DNA of 64,000 nt from Sphingobacteriaceae bacterium (GCA_016705695.1 JADJLA010000003.1:1-64000), one strand, 5' to 3'; positions 36,557 through 46,961 are shown, counted from the first letter of the stretch. Notes: generated by a model not told the origin, from the letters alone. Translations and numbers: made by a program.

Positions 36557-39187
36557 TTATTCGGTTATCACCAATCGACTTACGCGTTCAATCTCGCCGA
36601 TCTTTATCTTGAGCATATAAATTCCGGGACGGTTATGACCCAAGTCGAGATTTAATTCAAAATCCCTGCTAAAATGCTGTTGCGCCGGAACAATGGTCTT
36701 TATGTTCTTGCCGCTGATATCATTTAAAATGATCTCAACGGTTTGGGCTTTGTCCAATTCAAATTGAATATTCAAAACACCATTGGTAGGATTAGGGAAT
36801 ATGCGCACTATACTCGCATCCATTTTTAATTCTTTAATGGTGGCGTTAACAAGTGTTGGGTTGATCTTTGCAGAATCTATCACAAAATCAAGATCTGTAA
36901 GCGCGGTTAAGGTAGTTGTTAGCACTCTGTGGTAAGTGCCATTGGTATCTAGGCCAGCTATATCTACTAAAATAAAATAACTTTCTCCCGGACCCGACAA
37001 TGGCAATGACGCAAATGTATAACCTCCTGTTGCATCAGTTTTTGCTTGTGCTGATATTCCTCCACCGGGATTCTTTCCGCCTTTGATCGAAATTCCTCCA
37101 ATAGGATTTCCGGGAACAAAAGTTCCTTTGCCGCCGTAATTCTGACCTTCAGTGATCTTTCCTGATAGCACACCCGGCCCTGTTCCGATAGTTGCAAGTG
37201 GGATAACGTTTATATTTTGAGTAGTACCATTAACGCAACCGTGAGTTACAACTGTTGCCGTTTTCCAACTTGTTTCACTTGGCGCATAGGTAATGAGCAA
37301 AGTGCTTGCACTAGGCTCACATTTTAAAATATATGTGAATGCATTTTGTAAAGCAAATGTATAAGTACCCGAAGCGTTTAGCGGTTGATAAGTTACAGAA
37401 TCAAATTTGGTAAGAATTGGTTCGTACTTATATAGTATCACATTTCCAGCTGTTAGAGGAACTGAACTAACATCAACAGAGCCGGTAAGATCTTTATTTG
37501 GGTTAATAGTTAACGTATTAATGCCGGTGTTAGCAGCGCAACCATTAGCGTCGCTAGCACTTAAAGCAAAAGTATACGAGCCTGATGCTGTTGCAGTAAC
37601 ATTTAGAATTGAACTTACTAATGAAGTTTGAGTTAATGCAGCCGAACAAGTCCAATTATAGCTCACTGGATTTACAGCGCCAACTATTGTAGGAGTTAAT
37701 GGGATCTTATTATTCAAACATCCTAGTACTGATGAATTTAAATTGATGCCAACAGAATAAATAGTGATAGCAAGCTGCAAAGTATCTTTTTGCGTACCTG
37801 AAATGGCAATAAGTCCAAGTGTGTGCGATCCAACAGTTGTAAATGAATGCGCAAAATTAGTTGAAGTAGATGCGTAATAATTTGTATTTACAAACCATCT
37901 TACCGAATCGGTACTTGTGCTCTGGTTAACAAAGGTATATGGAGTGCCTAAGCAAAGGTTATTGCTACTTATACTAAAATTGGCAACAGGAGGAATAAAT
38001 TCGTAAACAAATGTTCCGGGAGTATTATTGAAATTGTTATCATAATAATTTCCCAATAAGTATAACTTTGAGTTAAGTGTTTGAAGTTTGTAATTATCAC
38101 CTTGACTATAAGGTCTGCCTAAAGTGTCAATTGAAAGCACATCCCCTGAAGTTGACATATTTAAATAACCTACATAAGGCGCTTTAACACTCATGGTATT
38201 AATGTTTTGTGAAGGGTTGGCGGTTTTGCTGCCAAAGTCCTCAAAGTAGGAATACCAGATAGTATTATTAAATGCAATAAGAGAATTTAGTGAGAACGGA
38301 TTTAAATTTGTCATTACGCTAGTGTAATTAGTTCCATCGGCAGTTTCAATAATTTCAAAGCCACCTCCTGCATTTCTTAATCCTAAATATAATTTATTGT
38401 TGAGTATAGTCATTTCAACAACATACTCATTAAACCAATTGTTTTCGTAATTTGATACAACTGAAAATGTGATGCCGTCAGAGCTCTTGAGTATTTTTCC
38501 ATTATCAGGAAAAGTATGACCAGCAATATATAACTCGTTATTAAATATTATTGTTTGAGTAATTCTGTTAAGATTAACTGGAAGTTTGATGTTTGTATTT
38601 ACTAAGCCCGCTTGTGCATAATGCTTTCTGTAAATATAAACAGAGTCGCTCTGATACATTTGCGCGCTAACAAAAACAGTTAATGAATCGTGGTTTGTTG
38701 TTGGACTGAAAAAGCCTTGATTTAAAACTCCTCCATGAATATTAAATGGCAAGCTAACTGTTTCGCTAGTGATGGCATTGGTACTAGAGTTGTATTCGTA
38801 TAAACTAAAAAATGTAGTTGTGCTAGATATGTTAGCGGCACCGAAAAAAACATAACTTGTATTTGAAGAGGTGTTTGTGAGTACAGAGCAACCATACGAT
38901 CCATAATCATAGAGTGTACGTGTGTAGTTAATTGTAGAAAGTGAATTTGTGGTTGTATTAAAAAGTTGAAAGTGTGAACAATATCCACCAGAATAAGTTG
39001 AATCATTTAATATGGCAATGGTATTTCCGAACTTAGCATTGTCTGATTGTCTTAAATAGGTTGTAGTGTTTGCATAATCAACATTTGCGTACAAAGTGTC
39101 CCAGCGATCGCGAATGTTTTGAGCTTTATAAAAATAAGTAAAGCAAGTTAAAACAAGGATTAGTTTAAGCTTTGTAGAATTGTTCAT
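36557..39187 (-). CDS. T9SS cargo with PKD-like region, shared C-terminal module and sorting domain
   Basis: The 876-residue protein has an N-terminal signal-like helix (LILVLTCFTYFYKAQ) and about 380 residues of beta-rich sequence with propeller-like repeats but without the SBBP pattern of the two other cargo proteins. A PKD-like segment follows (FSISSNNLCLGTPYTFVNQSTSTDSVRWFV ... HSFTTVGSHTLGLIA in pieces) and the same transthyretin-like module as the protein at 30495-33176 (KDLTGSV, LSGKITEGQNYG, GNPIGGISIKGGKNPGGG, LDFVIDSAKINP). It ends with a T9SS type A domain (VRIFPNPTNGVLNIQF ... RPGIYMLKIKIGE ... LVITE). Probably surface exposed; ligand unknown. Confidence 0.8.
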   Translation of the reverse strand: MNNSTKLKLILVLTCFTYFYKAQNIRDRWDTLYANVDYANTTTYLRQSDNAKFGNTIAILNDSTYSGGYCSHFQLFNTTTNSLSTINYTRTLYDYGSYGCSVLTNTSSNTSYVFFGAANISSTTTFFSLYEYNSSTNAITSETVSLPFNIHGGVLNQGFFSPTTNHDSLTVFVSAQMYQSDSVYIYRKHYAQAGLVNTNIKLPVNLNRITQTIIFNNELYIAGHTFPDNGKILKSSDGITFSVVSNYENNWFNEYVVEMTILNNKLYLGLRNAGGGFEIIETADGTNYTSVMTNLNPFSLNSLIAFNNTIWYSYFEDFGSKTANPSQNINTMSVKAPYVGYLNMSTSGDVLSIDTLGRPYSQGDNYKLQTLNSKLYLLGNYYDNNFNNTPGTFVYEFIPPVANFSISSNNLCLGTPYTFVNQSTSTDSVRWFVNTNYYASTSTNFAHSFTTVGSHTLGLIAISGTQKDTLQLAITIYSVGINLNSSVLGCLNNKIPLTPTIVGAVNPVSYNWTCSAALTQTSLVSSILNVTATASGSYTFALSASDANGCAANTGINTLTINPNKDLTGSVDVSSVPLTAGNVILYKYEPILTKFDSVTYQPLNASGTYTFALQNAFTYILKCEPSASTLLITYAPSETSWKTATVVTHGCVNGTTQNINVIPLATIGTGPGVLSGKITEGQNYGGKGTFVPGNPIGGISIKGGKNPGGGISAQAKTDATGGYTFASLPLSGPGESYFILVDIAGLDTNGTYHRVLTTTLTALTDLDFVIDSAKINPTLVNATIKELKMDASIVRIFPNPTNGVLNIQFELDKAQTVEIILNDISGKNIKTIVPAQQHFSRDFELNLDLGHNRPGIYMLKIKIGEIERVSRLVITE

Positions 39188-39264
39188 TTGACGTAAGTGT
39201 TAAAACGCTAAGATACTCAAATTTGGTCGATTCAAAAATCGATTTAATACACATAAATGATTCT

Positions 39265-40059
39265 TTAGAAACATTTATTAATGAATTTCTTCAAGCCCTT
39301 GTTAACTACGAGTGGACTTTCCAAAAATCCCATATGTCCATCGTGTTCTAAAACCAACACATGCTTATTTCGAATAGTTTCCGATTGCGCTAATAAACTT
39401 TCATAAGGTAAAATATTATCATGTTCGCCAATGATCATCATCACAGGGTAACTTACCATCCCTAAAATAATATCGCGGTTTGGTCTGTCTTTCATTCCTT
39501 CTAATGAGGCCACAGCGCCTTGTTTACTAACGCTTAAGGCAATTTTTGTAGCAAAAGAAACCTCGTCTTTTAAGTACTTTAAATTTTTTGTGGCAAATAA
39601 ATTCTTAATAGTGTCTTTTGTGTAAACACGTTTATTTGCTTTCACTAATTTGATCGCACGGGCTCTGTCTTTCTTTTTTTCTTCCGAATCGGGTAGGGCG
39701 GTGGAGTGGCATAAACATAAGCCGCACAAATTTTCGGGAAATAATTCGGCAAATGCCAGAGTCGTGTAACCTCCCATGCTGTGACCAACGACCACATATT
39801 TTTTCAAACGTAAGCTATCCATTACTTTTTTCACGCATTTGGCCATTAATTCCATGCTGTGCACATACCCGTAACAAGCGGTTTGTCCGTGCCCCGGAAG
39901 ATCAATGGCGATAACTCTAAAGGTTTTGGCTAATTCAGAAATGTTTTTCTCCCAAATTTCCTTTGATCCCAAATAACCGTGTAATAATACCACAACTCGG
40001 CCTTTTCCTTGGTCGGAAAAAGAAACAGTACCCTTTTTAAATGTGGTGGTTTTGATCAT
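39265..40059 (-). CDS. Alpha/beta-hydrolase
   Basis: The 264-residue protein has a complete alpha/beta-hydrolase catalytic set: nucleophile S94 in GHSMGG, D214 in IGEHD and H242 in HDGHMG, with the oxyanion motif LLHGYLGS near 25-32. The family includes esterases, haloperoxidase-like enzymes and MenH-like proteins, and the substrate cannot be told here. No signal peptide, so cytoplasmic. Its ATG directly follows the stop of the EVE gene, so the two form an operon. Confidence 0.88.
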   Translation of the reverse strand: MIKTTTFKKGTVSFSDQGKGRVVVLLHGYLGSKEIWEKNISELAKTFRVIAIDLPGHGQTACYGYVHSMELMAKCVKKVMDSLRLKKYVVVGHSMGGYTTLAFAELFPENLCGLCLCHSTALPDSEEKKKDRARAIKLVKANKRVYTKDTIKNLFATKNLKYLKDEVSFATKIALSVSKQGAVASLEGMKDRPNRDIILGMVSYPVMMIIGEHDNILPYESLLAQSETIRNKHVLVLEHDGHMGFLESPLVVNKGLKKFINKCF

Positions 40060-40467
40060 CTACTTCTCACTCATTTTTATGATCTCATTAAACTCATCTT
40101 CGGTTACCGCGCTTACCGAAAGCCTTGCCAAACGCAGCAATTGCATGGTTTTGAGCTTGGCATTCTTTTTAATATCCACCAGCGAAACCGGCATTTTAAG
40201 GGCTTTATACGGGCTAATTTGCACGGCCAACCAGGCAACTTCGTCGGTACTTGGATCCTGGAAGTGTTCTTTTACCAGCTTTGCTATCCCAACAATATTC
40301 AAACCTTCGTTGCTGTGGTAAAACAAGAGTAGATCGCCCTTTTTCATGGCCCTTAAATTGTTGCGAGCAGCGTAATTTCTAACCCCATCCCAGGTTGTAA
40401 CCTTGTCTTTTACAAACTGTTCCCAACTGTACTTAAAGGGTTCTGATTTAACTAGCCAATAATTCAT
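40060..40467 (-). CDS. EVE domain protein
   Basis: The 135-residue protein is a stand-alone EVE domain (PUA-like fold), with the typical NYWLVKSEP start, the WDGVRNYAARNNLRAMKKGDLLLFYHS core and the LVDIKKN / RLARLSVSAV end. EVE domains bind modified bases in RNA or DNA, and some are parts of restriction or RNA-modification systems; a single-domain form near a hydrolase says little about the target. A -7 match (TATCTTTG on the minus strand) lies at 40499-40506, about 30 nt before the ATG, without a -33 TTG at proper spacing. Confidence 0.9.
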   Translation of the reverse strand: MNYWLVKSEPFKYSWEQFVKDKVTTWDGVRNYAARNNLRAMKKGDLLLFYHSNEGLNIVGIAKLVKEHFQDPSTDEVAWLAVQISPYKALKMPVSLVDIKKNAKLKTMQLLRLARLSVSAVTEDEFNEIIKMSEK

Positions 40468-40596
40468 GTTTTTTGAGTGTTTAATGACTTTTTATTACCA
40501 AAGATAGAAATAAGCTCAAAACTATATTCCTAAAAATCTAATGTTTTAAAAACATGATTAAAATTAGGTAAAAATCGAAAAAAGAGCCGGAAAAAT

Positions 40597-40629
40597 TTGA
40601 TGGTTTTCATTAAAATATGCCTACATTTG
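40597..40629 (+). promoter_or_regulatory. Bacteroidota-type promoter for the ATP synthase operon
   Basis: TTG at 40597-40599, a 22-nt spacer and TACATTTG at 40622-40629 match the consensus. It lies after an upstream in-frame ATG (40617), so that ATG would not be in the transcript; this decides for the start at 40662. Confidence 0.6.
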
Positions 40630-40661
40630 TGGCCGAATTAAAAGTAGTTTTTCTCTTGAAT

Positions 40662-41867
40662 ATGATCTCTATATTGCCAAAGCCAGCGTACCTTAAGCAA
40701 GTATTTTTAATCGTTTTAGTTCTATTGCTTAGTATTAAAATGAAGGCGCATGAGCCAACAGAGCCGGATTCTTTGGAGCTTGTTAATGCAAAAACAACAA
40801 CTGATCATAATAAAGCAGGCGATCACGGAAAACACGAAGAAAAAGTAAACATTCAAGAGGTAGCCTTTGATCACGTTCTTGATGCTCATTCTTGGCATTT
40901 ATGGGGTGATCATGAACATTCGGTTTCTTTTCCATTACCGGTAATACTTAAAACAGATAAAGGGTTAGTATTCTTCTCTTCAGGCGAATTTCATCATGAC
41001 ACTCATGGTAAAGTTGTTGTAGAAAAAAATGGTGAACGTTTTGTTAATTATAAAGAAGATATTTACTACGCCAGCGAGTCGCAGAATGCCGAGGGTGAGT
41101 ACGTAGAGTTTGCAGTTAACGAGAAAGGAAAGAACACTGTAACAAATAAAGCGCCCCTTGATTTTTCAATAACTAAAAATGCCGCTCAATTGATCTTCTC
41201 GGCACTTATACTTATATTTTTATTTACATCGATGGCATCTGCTTACAAAAAGACAGGTGTTACTTCAGCGCCAAAGGGTAAACAATCTTTTCTTGAGCCT
41301 TTTGTTGTTTTTGTTCGTGATGAGATCGCTAAAGCGAACATTGGACCAAAGTACGAAAAGTACGTACCTTATTTATTAACTGTATTCTTTATAATTTTAA
41401 TTAATAATGTATTCGGACTTATACCAATAAGCGCAAATGTTACAGGTAATATTGCTTTTACGTTTGTGCTGTCTATCATCACTTTAATTGTTACAAATGT
41501 TAGTGCGAATAAAGCATATTGGGGGCACATCTTTTTACCCCCTGCCCCAAAAGCATTGTATCCAATTTTAATTCCAATCGAGATCGTGGGTATTTTCACT
41601 AAACCATTTGCCTTAATGATACGTTTGTTCGCAAACATGACCGCAGGCCACATTATTGTTATAAGCTTAGTTGGATTGATATTTGTTTTCGAAACATTAT
41701 GGGTTTCTCCCGTTGCTGTAGCGTTTGCATTATTCATTGACATTCTAGAGTGTCTTGTAGCAGTTTTACAGGCTTATATATTTACATTATTAACTGCATT
41801 ATTTATTGGCTCTGCGATGGTTGAACATCACCACGAAGATAAACATGAAGAAGCAGGAGCACATTAA
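40662..41867 (+). CDS. atpB: F0F1 ATP synthase subunit a
   Basis: Subunit a forms the proton half-channels beside the c ring. The protein is 401 residues from ATG 40662, longer than in E. coli because of a His/Glu/Asp-rich periplasmic extension after a signal-like helix (FLIVLVLLLSI); this extension is usual in Bacteroidota. Membrane helices begin near residue 170. The essential Arg is in FALMIRLFANMTAGH. The C-terminus is His-rich (EHHHEDKHEEAGAH). It heads atpBEFHAG. Confidence 0.93.
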   Translation: MISILPKPAYLKQVFLIVLVLLLSIKMKAHEPTEPDSLELVNAKTTTDHNKAGDHGKHEEKVNIQEVAFDHVLDAHSWHLWGDHEHSVSFPLPVILKTDKGLVFFSSGEFHHDTHGKVVVEKNGERFVNYKEDIYYASESQNAEGEYVEFAVNEKGKNTVTNKAPLDFSITKNAAQLIFSALILIFLFTSMASAYKKTGVTSAPKGKQSFLEPFVVFVRDEIAKANIGPKYEKYVPYLLTVFFIILINNVFGLIPISANVTGNIAFTFVLSIITLIVTNVSANKAYWGHIFLPPAPKALYPILIPIEIVGIFTKPFALMIRLFANMTAGHIIVISLVGLIFVFETLWVSPVAVAFALFIDILECLVAVLQAYIFTLLTALFIGSAMVEHHHEDKHEEAGAH

Positions 41868-41879
41868 TCGATTTTTTGA

Positions 41880-42101
<222 letters not shown>

Positions 42102-42120
42102 TCAGCTTCTCCAAAAGAGT

Positions 42121-42155
42121 AATTAAGCCTTTTACGGTTGGTAAAAGGCTTAATT
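42121..42155 (+). promoter_or_regulatory. Intercistronic hairpin between atpE and atpF
   Basis: AATTAAGCCTTTTAC and its exact reverse complement flank a 5-nt loop GGTTG. Only AATTTTAAAA follows, so it is a weak terminator at best. It lies 20 nt after atpE, where a stem could protect the 3' end of the abundant c-subunit message or cause partial termination. Confidence 0.6.
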
Positions 42156-42187
42156 TTAAAAATTATTAGAAACAAAAATTAAATAAA

Positions 42188-42700
42188 ATGAGTCTTTTTA
42201 TTTTAGCATCGCTAGTAACCCCGGGAATAGGTCTTATTTTCTGGACCGCTATAGTTTTCTTGCTCCTATTAGGTATTCTTGGAAAGTTTGCATGGAAACC
42301 CATTTTGAACGCTATCAAAACCCGCGAAGAAGGAATTGAAAAAGCTTTAGGCGCTGCAGACACTGCGTTAAAGGAAGTACGTGAATTGAAATCAAATAAC
42401 GATAAAATGTTGCTTGAAGCTCGTAACGAACGTGATGCACTAATGAAGGAAGCGCGCGAAACTAAAGAAAGTATTGTAGCTGAAGCAAAAAGCAAGGCGC
42501 AAAAAGATGCTGATCGCATAATGGCAAGTGCTCGTGAACAAATAATTAATGAAAAGAATGCGGCTGTTGCTGAACTAAAAAACCAAGTAGCTTCTTTATC
42601 TATTGAAATTGCTGAGAAGATCTTACGCAGCGATCTTTCAACAGATGAAAAACAAAAAGCGCTTGTAAGTAATTTAATGAAAGACGTTAACCTGAACTAA
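42188..42700 (+). CDS. atpF: F0F1 ATP synthase subunit b
   Basis: The 170-residue stator subunit has one N-terminal membrane helix (LIFWTAIVFLLLLGILGKF, then AWKPIL) and a long charged helix ending near SIEIAEKILRSDL. Start and length fit the family. It is 2 nt from atpH. Confidence 0.93.
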   Translation: MSLFILASLVTPGIGLIFWTAIVFLLLLGILGKFAWKPILNAIKTREEGIEKALGAADTALKEVRELKSNNDKMLLEARNERDALMKEARETKESIVAEAKSKAQKDADRIMASAREQIINEKNAAVAELKNQVASLSIEIAEKILRSDLSTDEKQKALVSNLMKDVNLN

Positions 42701-42702
42701 GA

Positions 42703-43254
42703 ATGATCGTTGCCTCAAGATACGCTAAATCACTACTTGATCTTTCGCTTGAAAAAAAGCAGTTAGACGAGACAAGGAATGATATGAAGATCATTAAAAC
42801 AGTTTGCGACCAAAATCGCGAACTTGTTACCCTTTTTAATAGCCCTGTTGTAAAAACAGATAAGAAGATCACGATCTTGAAAGATATTTTCGGAAAGAAC
42901 ATTTCTAAATTATCGTTGTCGTTCTTAACTCTTTTGGCAAATAAACGCCGCGAAGGATTTATACCTCAGATCGCCGCATCGTTTGACGAATTATATAAGA
43001 ACAAAATGAATATCACCACCGCTGTAATTAAAACGGCAATTGGATTGGATGATAAATTAAAGAAACGTGTACTCGAGATCGTAAAACAAACCGCCGGAAA
43101 TGGTGAGATCGAACTTATTGAAAAAGTGGATCCTTCCATCATTGGTGGATTTGTGCTTTCGATAAGCGATAGACAATTAGATGAAAGTGTAAAACATAAA
43201 CTGACCGCACTCAAAAAGAATTTATTGGACAGTAAGTATATTAGTGTTAATTAA
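42703..43254 (+). CDS. atpH: F0F1 ATP synthase subunit delta
   Basis: The 183-residue protein links the b stalk to the top of F1. The OSCP/delta pattern is clear: [18 protein letters not shown] at the start, [17 protein letters not shown] in the middle, and the C-terminal [25 protein letters not shown]. It starts 2 nt after the atpF stop, so the two are coupled. Confidence 0.93.
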   Translation: MIVASRYAKSLLDLSLEKKQLDETRNDMKIIKTVCDQNRELVTLFNSPVVKTDKKITILKDIFGKNISKLSLSFLTLLANKRREGFIPQIAASFDELYKNKMNITTAVIKTAIGLDDKLKKRVLEIVKQTAGNGEIELIEKVDPSIIGGFVLSISDRQLDESVKHKLTALKKNLLDSKYISVN

Positions 43255-43268
43255 GAACCAAAAATAAA

Positions 43269-44846
43269 ATGGCTGAAATTAAACCGGCAGAAGTATCTGC
43301 AATTTTAAGACAACAATTAGCGGGCTTTAAAAGCGAGGCTGAATTGGAAGAGGTAGGAACCGTATTACAAGTGGGTGACGGTATTGCTCGTATCTATGGA
43401 TTATCAAAAGTTCAATCGGGTGAGTTGATCGAATTTGAAACAGGCTTACAAGCTATTGTATTAAATCTTGAAGAAGATAATATTGGTGCCGTATTATTAG
43501 GTCCTAGCGTTGGTATCAACGAAGGAAGTCCGGTAAAACGTACAGGTAAAATTGCCTCTTTAAAAGTTGGAGAAGGAATGTTAGGTCGTGTGGTTGATAC
43601 GTTAGGAAATCCAATTGATGGAAAAGGACCAATAAAAGGTGAAACTTACGAAATGCCAATTGAGCGTAAGGCTCCGGGTGTAATTTTTCGTCAGCCGGTA
43701 AATGAGCCTTTGCAAACTGGTATTAAAGCTATCGATGCCATGATCCCTATTGGCCGCGGACAACGGGAGCTTGTAATTGGAGATCGTCAAACCGGAAAAA
43801 CAGCGGTTTGTATTGACACCATCATTAATCAAAAAGAATTTTACGAAGCAGGCAAGCCTGTGTTTTGTATATATGTAGCTATTGGTCAAAAAGCATCAAC
43901 AGTTGCGAACGTTGTTCGTGTGTTAGAAGAAAACGGTGCAATGGCCTATACAGTTATTGTAGCTGCAAGCGCCTCTGATCCTGCTCCATTACAATTTTAT
44001 GCGCCGTTTGCCGGTGCTGCTATCGGCGAATTTTTCCGCGATACCGGTCGCCCTGCTTTGATCGTATATGATGATCTTTCAAAACAAGCGGTTGCTTATC
44101 GTGAAGTATCTTTATTGTTACGTCGCCCTCCGGGACGTGAAGCATATCCTGGTGACGTATTTTATTTGCACAGTAGATTATTAGAGCGTGCCGCAAAAGT
44201 TAACGGTAACGACGAGATCGCTAAGAACATGAACGACCTTCCTGAATCTATCAAGCATTTAGTAAAAGGCGGTGGATCATTAACAGCATTACCTATCATT
44301 GAAACACAAGCCGGTGACGTATCTGCATATATTCCAACCAACGTAATTTCAATTACCGATGGACAGATATTCCTTGAGTCGAATTTATTTAACTCAGGTG
44401 TTCGTCCTGCTATTAACGTAGGTATTTCGGTATCTCGCGTGGGTGGTAATGCTCAAATTAAATCAATGAAAAAAGTTGCGGGAACTTTAAAATTAGATCA
44501 GGCTCAATACCGTGAGTTAGAGGCGTTCTCTAAATTTGGTTCTGACCTAGATGCTGCAACAAAATCTATTTTGGATAAAGGTTCTCGTAACGTGGAAGTG
44601 TTGAAACAAGCACAATTCTCACCTTTACGTGTAGAGCAACAAATTGCGATCATTTACTTAGGAACTAAAAATTTAATGAAATCAGTTCCAATAAATAAAG
44701 TAAAGGAATTTGAAAAAGAATTTTTGGATTCGATGGAGCGTAAGTATAAATCAACGCTTGATGCATTAAAAGCAGGTCAGTTCACTAATGAGATCACAGA
44801 TGCGATCGAAGCATGCGCTAAGGATCTAATGGGAAAATATAACTAA
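43269..44846 (+). CDS. atpA: F0F1 ATP synthase subunit alpha
   Basis: The 525-residue non-catalytic nucleotide-binding subunit has Walker A GDRQTGKT at 171-178, the alpha signature [14 protein letters not shown], and the [11 protein letters not shown] block. Length is normal. The spacer to atpG (44847-44911) contains a small inverted repeat, GATAATTA at 44850-44857 with TAATTATC at 44875-44882. Confidence 0.96.
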   Translation: MAEIKPAEVSAILRQQLAGFKSEAELEEVGTVLQVGDGIARIYGLSKVQSGELIEFETGLQAIVLNLEEDNIGAVLLGPSVGINEGSPVKRTGKIASLKVGEGMLGRVVDTLGNPIDGKGPIKGETYEMPIERKAPGVIFRQPVNEPLQTGIKAIDAMIPIGRGQRELVIGDRQTGKTAVCIDTIINQKEFYEAGKPVFCIYVAIGQKASTVANVVRVLEENGAMAYTVIVAASASDPAPLQFYAPFAGAAIGEFFRDTGRPALIVYDDLSKQAVAYREVSLLLRRPPGREAYPGDVFYLHSRLLERAAKVNGNDEIAKNMNDLPESIKHLVKGGGSLTALPIIETQAGDVSAYIPTNVISITDGQIFLESNLFNSGVRPAINVGISVSRVGGNAQIKSMKKVAGTLKLDQAQYRELEAFSKFGSDLDAATKSILDKGSRNVEVLKQAQFSPLRVEQQIAIIYLGTKNLMKSVPINKVKEFEKEFLDSMERKYKSTLDALKAGQFTNEITDAIEACAKDLMGKYN

Positions 44847-44911
44847 TTTGATAATTACTGATGAGGTAATTAGCTAATTATCACATCATCTAATTTGCTA
44901 ATTAAATAGAG

Positions 44912-45787
44912 ATGCCAAATTTAAAAGAGGTTCGAAATAGGATAGTATCAGTTGGTTCAACCATGCAGATAACAAGCGCCATGAAAATGGTGAGTGCTGC
45001 TAAATTGAAACGCGCACAGGATGCCGTTGTTCAAATGCGCCCTTATGCTAATAAATTGAAAGAGATCCTTGAGAATGTAAGCGCTAGCGTAGACGTAAGC
45101 GAAAATAAGTTCGCAAGAAAAGGTGCTGTAAAAAGTGTATTGATCGTTCCTATCTCTTCTAATCGTGGTTTGGCTGGTGCGTTCAACTCAAGCATCATCA
45201 AAAAAACCTGGACCATCATTAACGAATTAAAAGATATGAGTATTACGGTAATACCCGTAGGTAAAAAAGCTTACGATGTATTTAACAGAACTCAATACAA
45301 TATTCATGGTAGCGATATCCCTGATCATGGAAATGATCTTTTCAATAAACTAACGTTTGAAAATGTAGCACCGTTCGCCGATAGCATTATAAATGCTTAT
45401 GCAGCCAAGCAGTTCGATAAAGTGATCATCGTTTATAATCAATTTAAGAACGCAGCTGTTCAAATTCCAACCGAAGAACAATTATTACCATTAGAAGCTC
45501 CAAAAGCAGATACTACTAAGAAAAAAGCTGATTACGATTTTGAACCAGGAACTGAATATATTATCAATGAATTAATTCCGCGTTCGATAAGGACACAATT
45601 TTACAAAGCATTATTAGATTCGTTTGCAAGTGAGCACGGAGCGCGTATGACTGCAATGCATAAAGCAACAGATAACGCAACCGCAATGCAAAAAGAATTA
45701 AAAATTACGTATAATAAAGCCCGCCAGGCTTCTATCACCAAAGAGATCCTTGAGATCGTTTCAGGTGCAGAAGCTCTGAACGGATAA
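44912..45787 (+). CDS. atpG: F0F1 ATP synthase subunit gamma
   Basis: The 291-residue central shaft subunit has the typical N-terminus LKEVRNRIVSVGSTMQITSA with MVSAAKLKRAQ, and the C-terminal helix ARMTAMHKATDNA ... YNKARQASITKEILEIVSGAEAL. It is the last atp gene here; atpD and atpC (beta and epsilon) are not adjacent, as is usual in Bacteroidota where they form a separate pair. Confidence 0.94.
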   Translation: MPNLKEVRNRIVSVGSTMQITSAMKMVSAAKLKRAQDAVVQMRPYANKLKEILENVSASVDVSENKFARKGAVKSVLIVPISSNRGLAGAFNSSIIKKTWTIINELKDMSITVIPVGKKAYDVFNRTQYNIHGSDIPDHGNDLFNKLTFENVAPFADSIINAYAAKQFDKVIIVYNQFKNAAVQIPTEEQLLPLEAPKADTTKKKADYDFEPGTEYIINELIPRSIRTQFYKALLDSFASEHGARMTAMHKATDNATAMQKELKITYNKARQASITKEILEIVSGAEALNG

Positions 45788-45805
45788 AAATAATTGTATA
45801 ATCCC

Positions 45806-45883
45806 GTAAGATTATGCGAATGCTGTTGCAATTCCTCTTTTGGAATTCTGGCTTAACCTCCCAACAACATTTCATAGTCTTAC
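45806..45883. repeat. 78-nt inverted-repeat element between atpG and queA
   Basis: GTAAGATTATG pairs with CATAGTCTTAC (one mismatch), AATGCTGTTG with CAACAACATT (one mismatch), and the interior holds AATTCC-TCTTTT-GGAATT. No T run follows. It may be a dispersed palindromic repeat or a structured leader of queA; the sequence does not match the preQ1 riboswitch consensus I know. Confidence 0.55.
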
Positions 45884-45907
45884 ACTAAACAGAAAGAGAG
45901 AAGACCT

Positions 45908-46960
45908 ATGAAGTTATCCATGTTTAAATTTAACCTGCCAAAAGAATTATTGGCAGAGTATCCGGCAAAGAACCGCGAAGATTCACGCTTAATGGTGGTT
46001 GAGCGCGCTACTGGAAAGATCCTACACAAAAAATTCAAAGATATATTAAGTTATTTTGACGAAGGTGATGTGATGATGTTGAACGACACCAAAGTATTTC
46101 CTGCCCGTATGTACGGTAACAAGGAAAAAACAGGTGCTAAGATCGAAGTGTTTTTGCTTCGCGAATTAAATACCGAAAGTCGTTTATGGGATGTATTGGT
46201 TGATCCCGCTCGTAAGATCCGTATCGGTAACAAATTATATTTTGGCGAGAATAACGATGCGTTAGTTGCTGAGGTAATTGATAATACCACATCGCGCGGA
46301 CGTACACTGCGTTTTTTATATGATGGTAGTTACGAAGAGTTTCGTAAGATCCTTTATGACCTTGGAGAAACACCATTACCAAAATACATTAAACGTAAAG
46401 CCGAAGAATCGGATATTGAGCGTTATCAAACCGTATTCGCAAAAAATGAAGGTGCAGTAGCTGCTCCAACTGCAGGTTTACACTTTAGCCGCGAATTATT
46501 AAAGAAGTTAGAGATCAAAGGCGTGCAATTTGCACCATTAACGTTACATGTGGGTTTAGGAACTTTCCGTACAGTAGAGGTAGAAGATCTAACTAAACAC
46601 AAAATGGAAAGCGAAGAAGTATTGATCGGCAGCGATACTTGCAAAATGGTTAATTCTGCAAAGGAGAAAAAGAGAAAAGTATGTGCGGTTGGAACTACAG
46701 TAATGCGTGCGGTTGAATCGTCGGTATCTACAACAGGGCAATTAAATCCGTATGTGGGTTGGACAAACAAATTCATCTTCCCTCCGTACGACTTTAATGT
46801 TGCCAATTGTATGATAACTAACTTTCATATGCCAGAGAGTACGTTGTTAATGATGACTGCTGCTTTTGGTGGATATGATCTTGTTATGAAAGCATACAAA
46901 GAAGCTATCAAAGAAAAATATCGTTTCTATAGTTATGGAGATGCGATGTTGATCATCTAG
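45908..46960 (+). CDS. queA: S-adenosylmethionine:tRNA ribosyltransferase-isomerase
   Basis: QueA transfers and rearranges the ribosyl group of SAM onto preQ1-modified tRNA to give epoxyqueuosine. The 350-residue protein is full length, with [25 protein letters not shown] at the start (shown in part), [14 protein letters not shown], the [10 protein letters not shown] block, [13 protein letters not shown] and the [21 protein letters not shown] and [13 protein letters not shown] regions. ATG 45908 is used, although ATG 45920 also fits the family. No other queuosine gene is nearby. Confidence 0.95.
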   Translation: MKLSMFKFNLPKELLAEYPAKNREDSRLMVVERATGKILHKKFKDILSYFDEGDVMMLNDTKVFPARMYGNKEKTGAKIEVFLLRELNTESRLWDVLVDPARKIRIGNKLYFGENNDALVAEVIDNTTSRGRTLRFLYDGSYEEFRKILYDLGETPLPKYIKRKAEESDIERYQTVFAKNEGAVAAPTAGLHFSRELLKKLEIKGVQFAPLTLHVGLGTFRTVEVEDLTKHKMESEEVLIGSDTCKMVNSAKEKKRKVCAVGTTVMRAVESSVSTTGQLNPYVGWTNKFIFPPYDFNVANCMITNFHMPESTLLMMTAAFGGYDLVMKAYKEAIKEKYRFYSYGDAMLII

Positions 46961-46961
46961 G

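Noticed and set aside
40617..40661. Upstream ATG for atpB
   Set aside because: The predicted -7 element lies after it, so it would not be transcribed; the signal-like helix fits a start at 40662.
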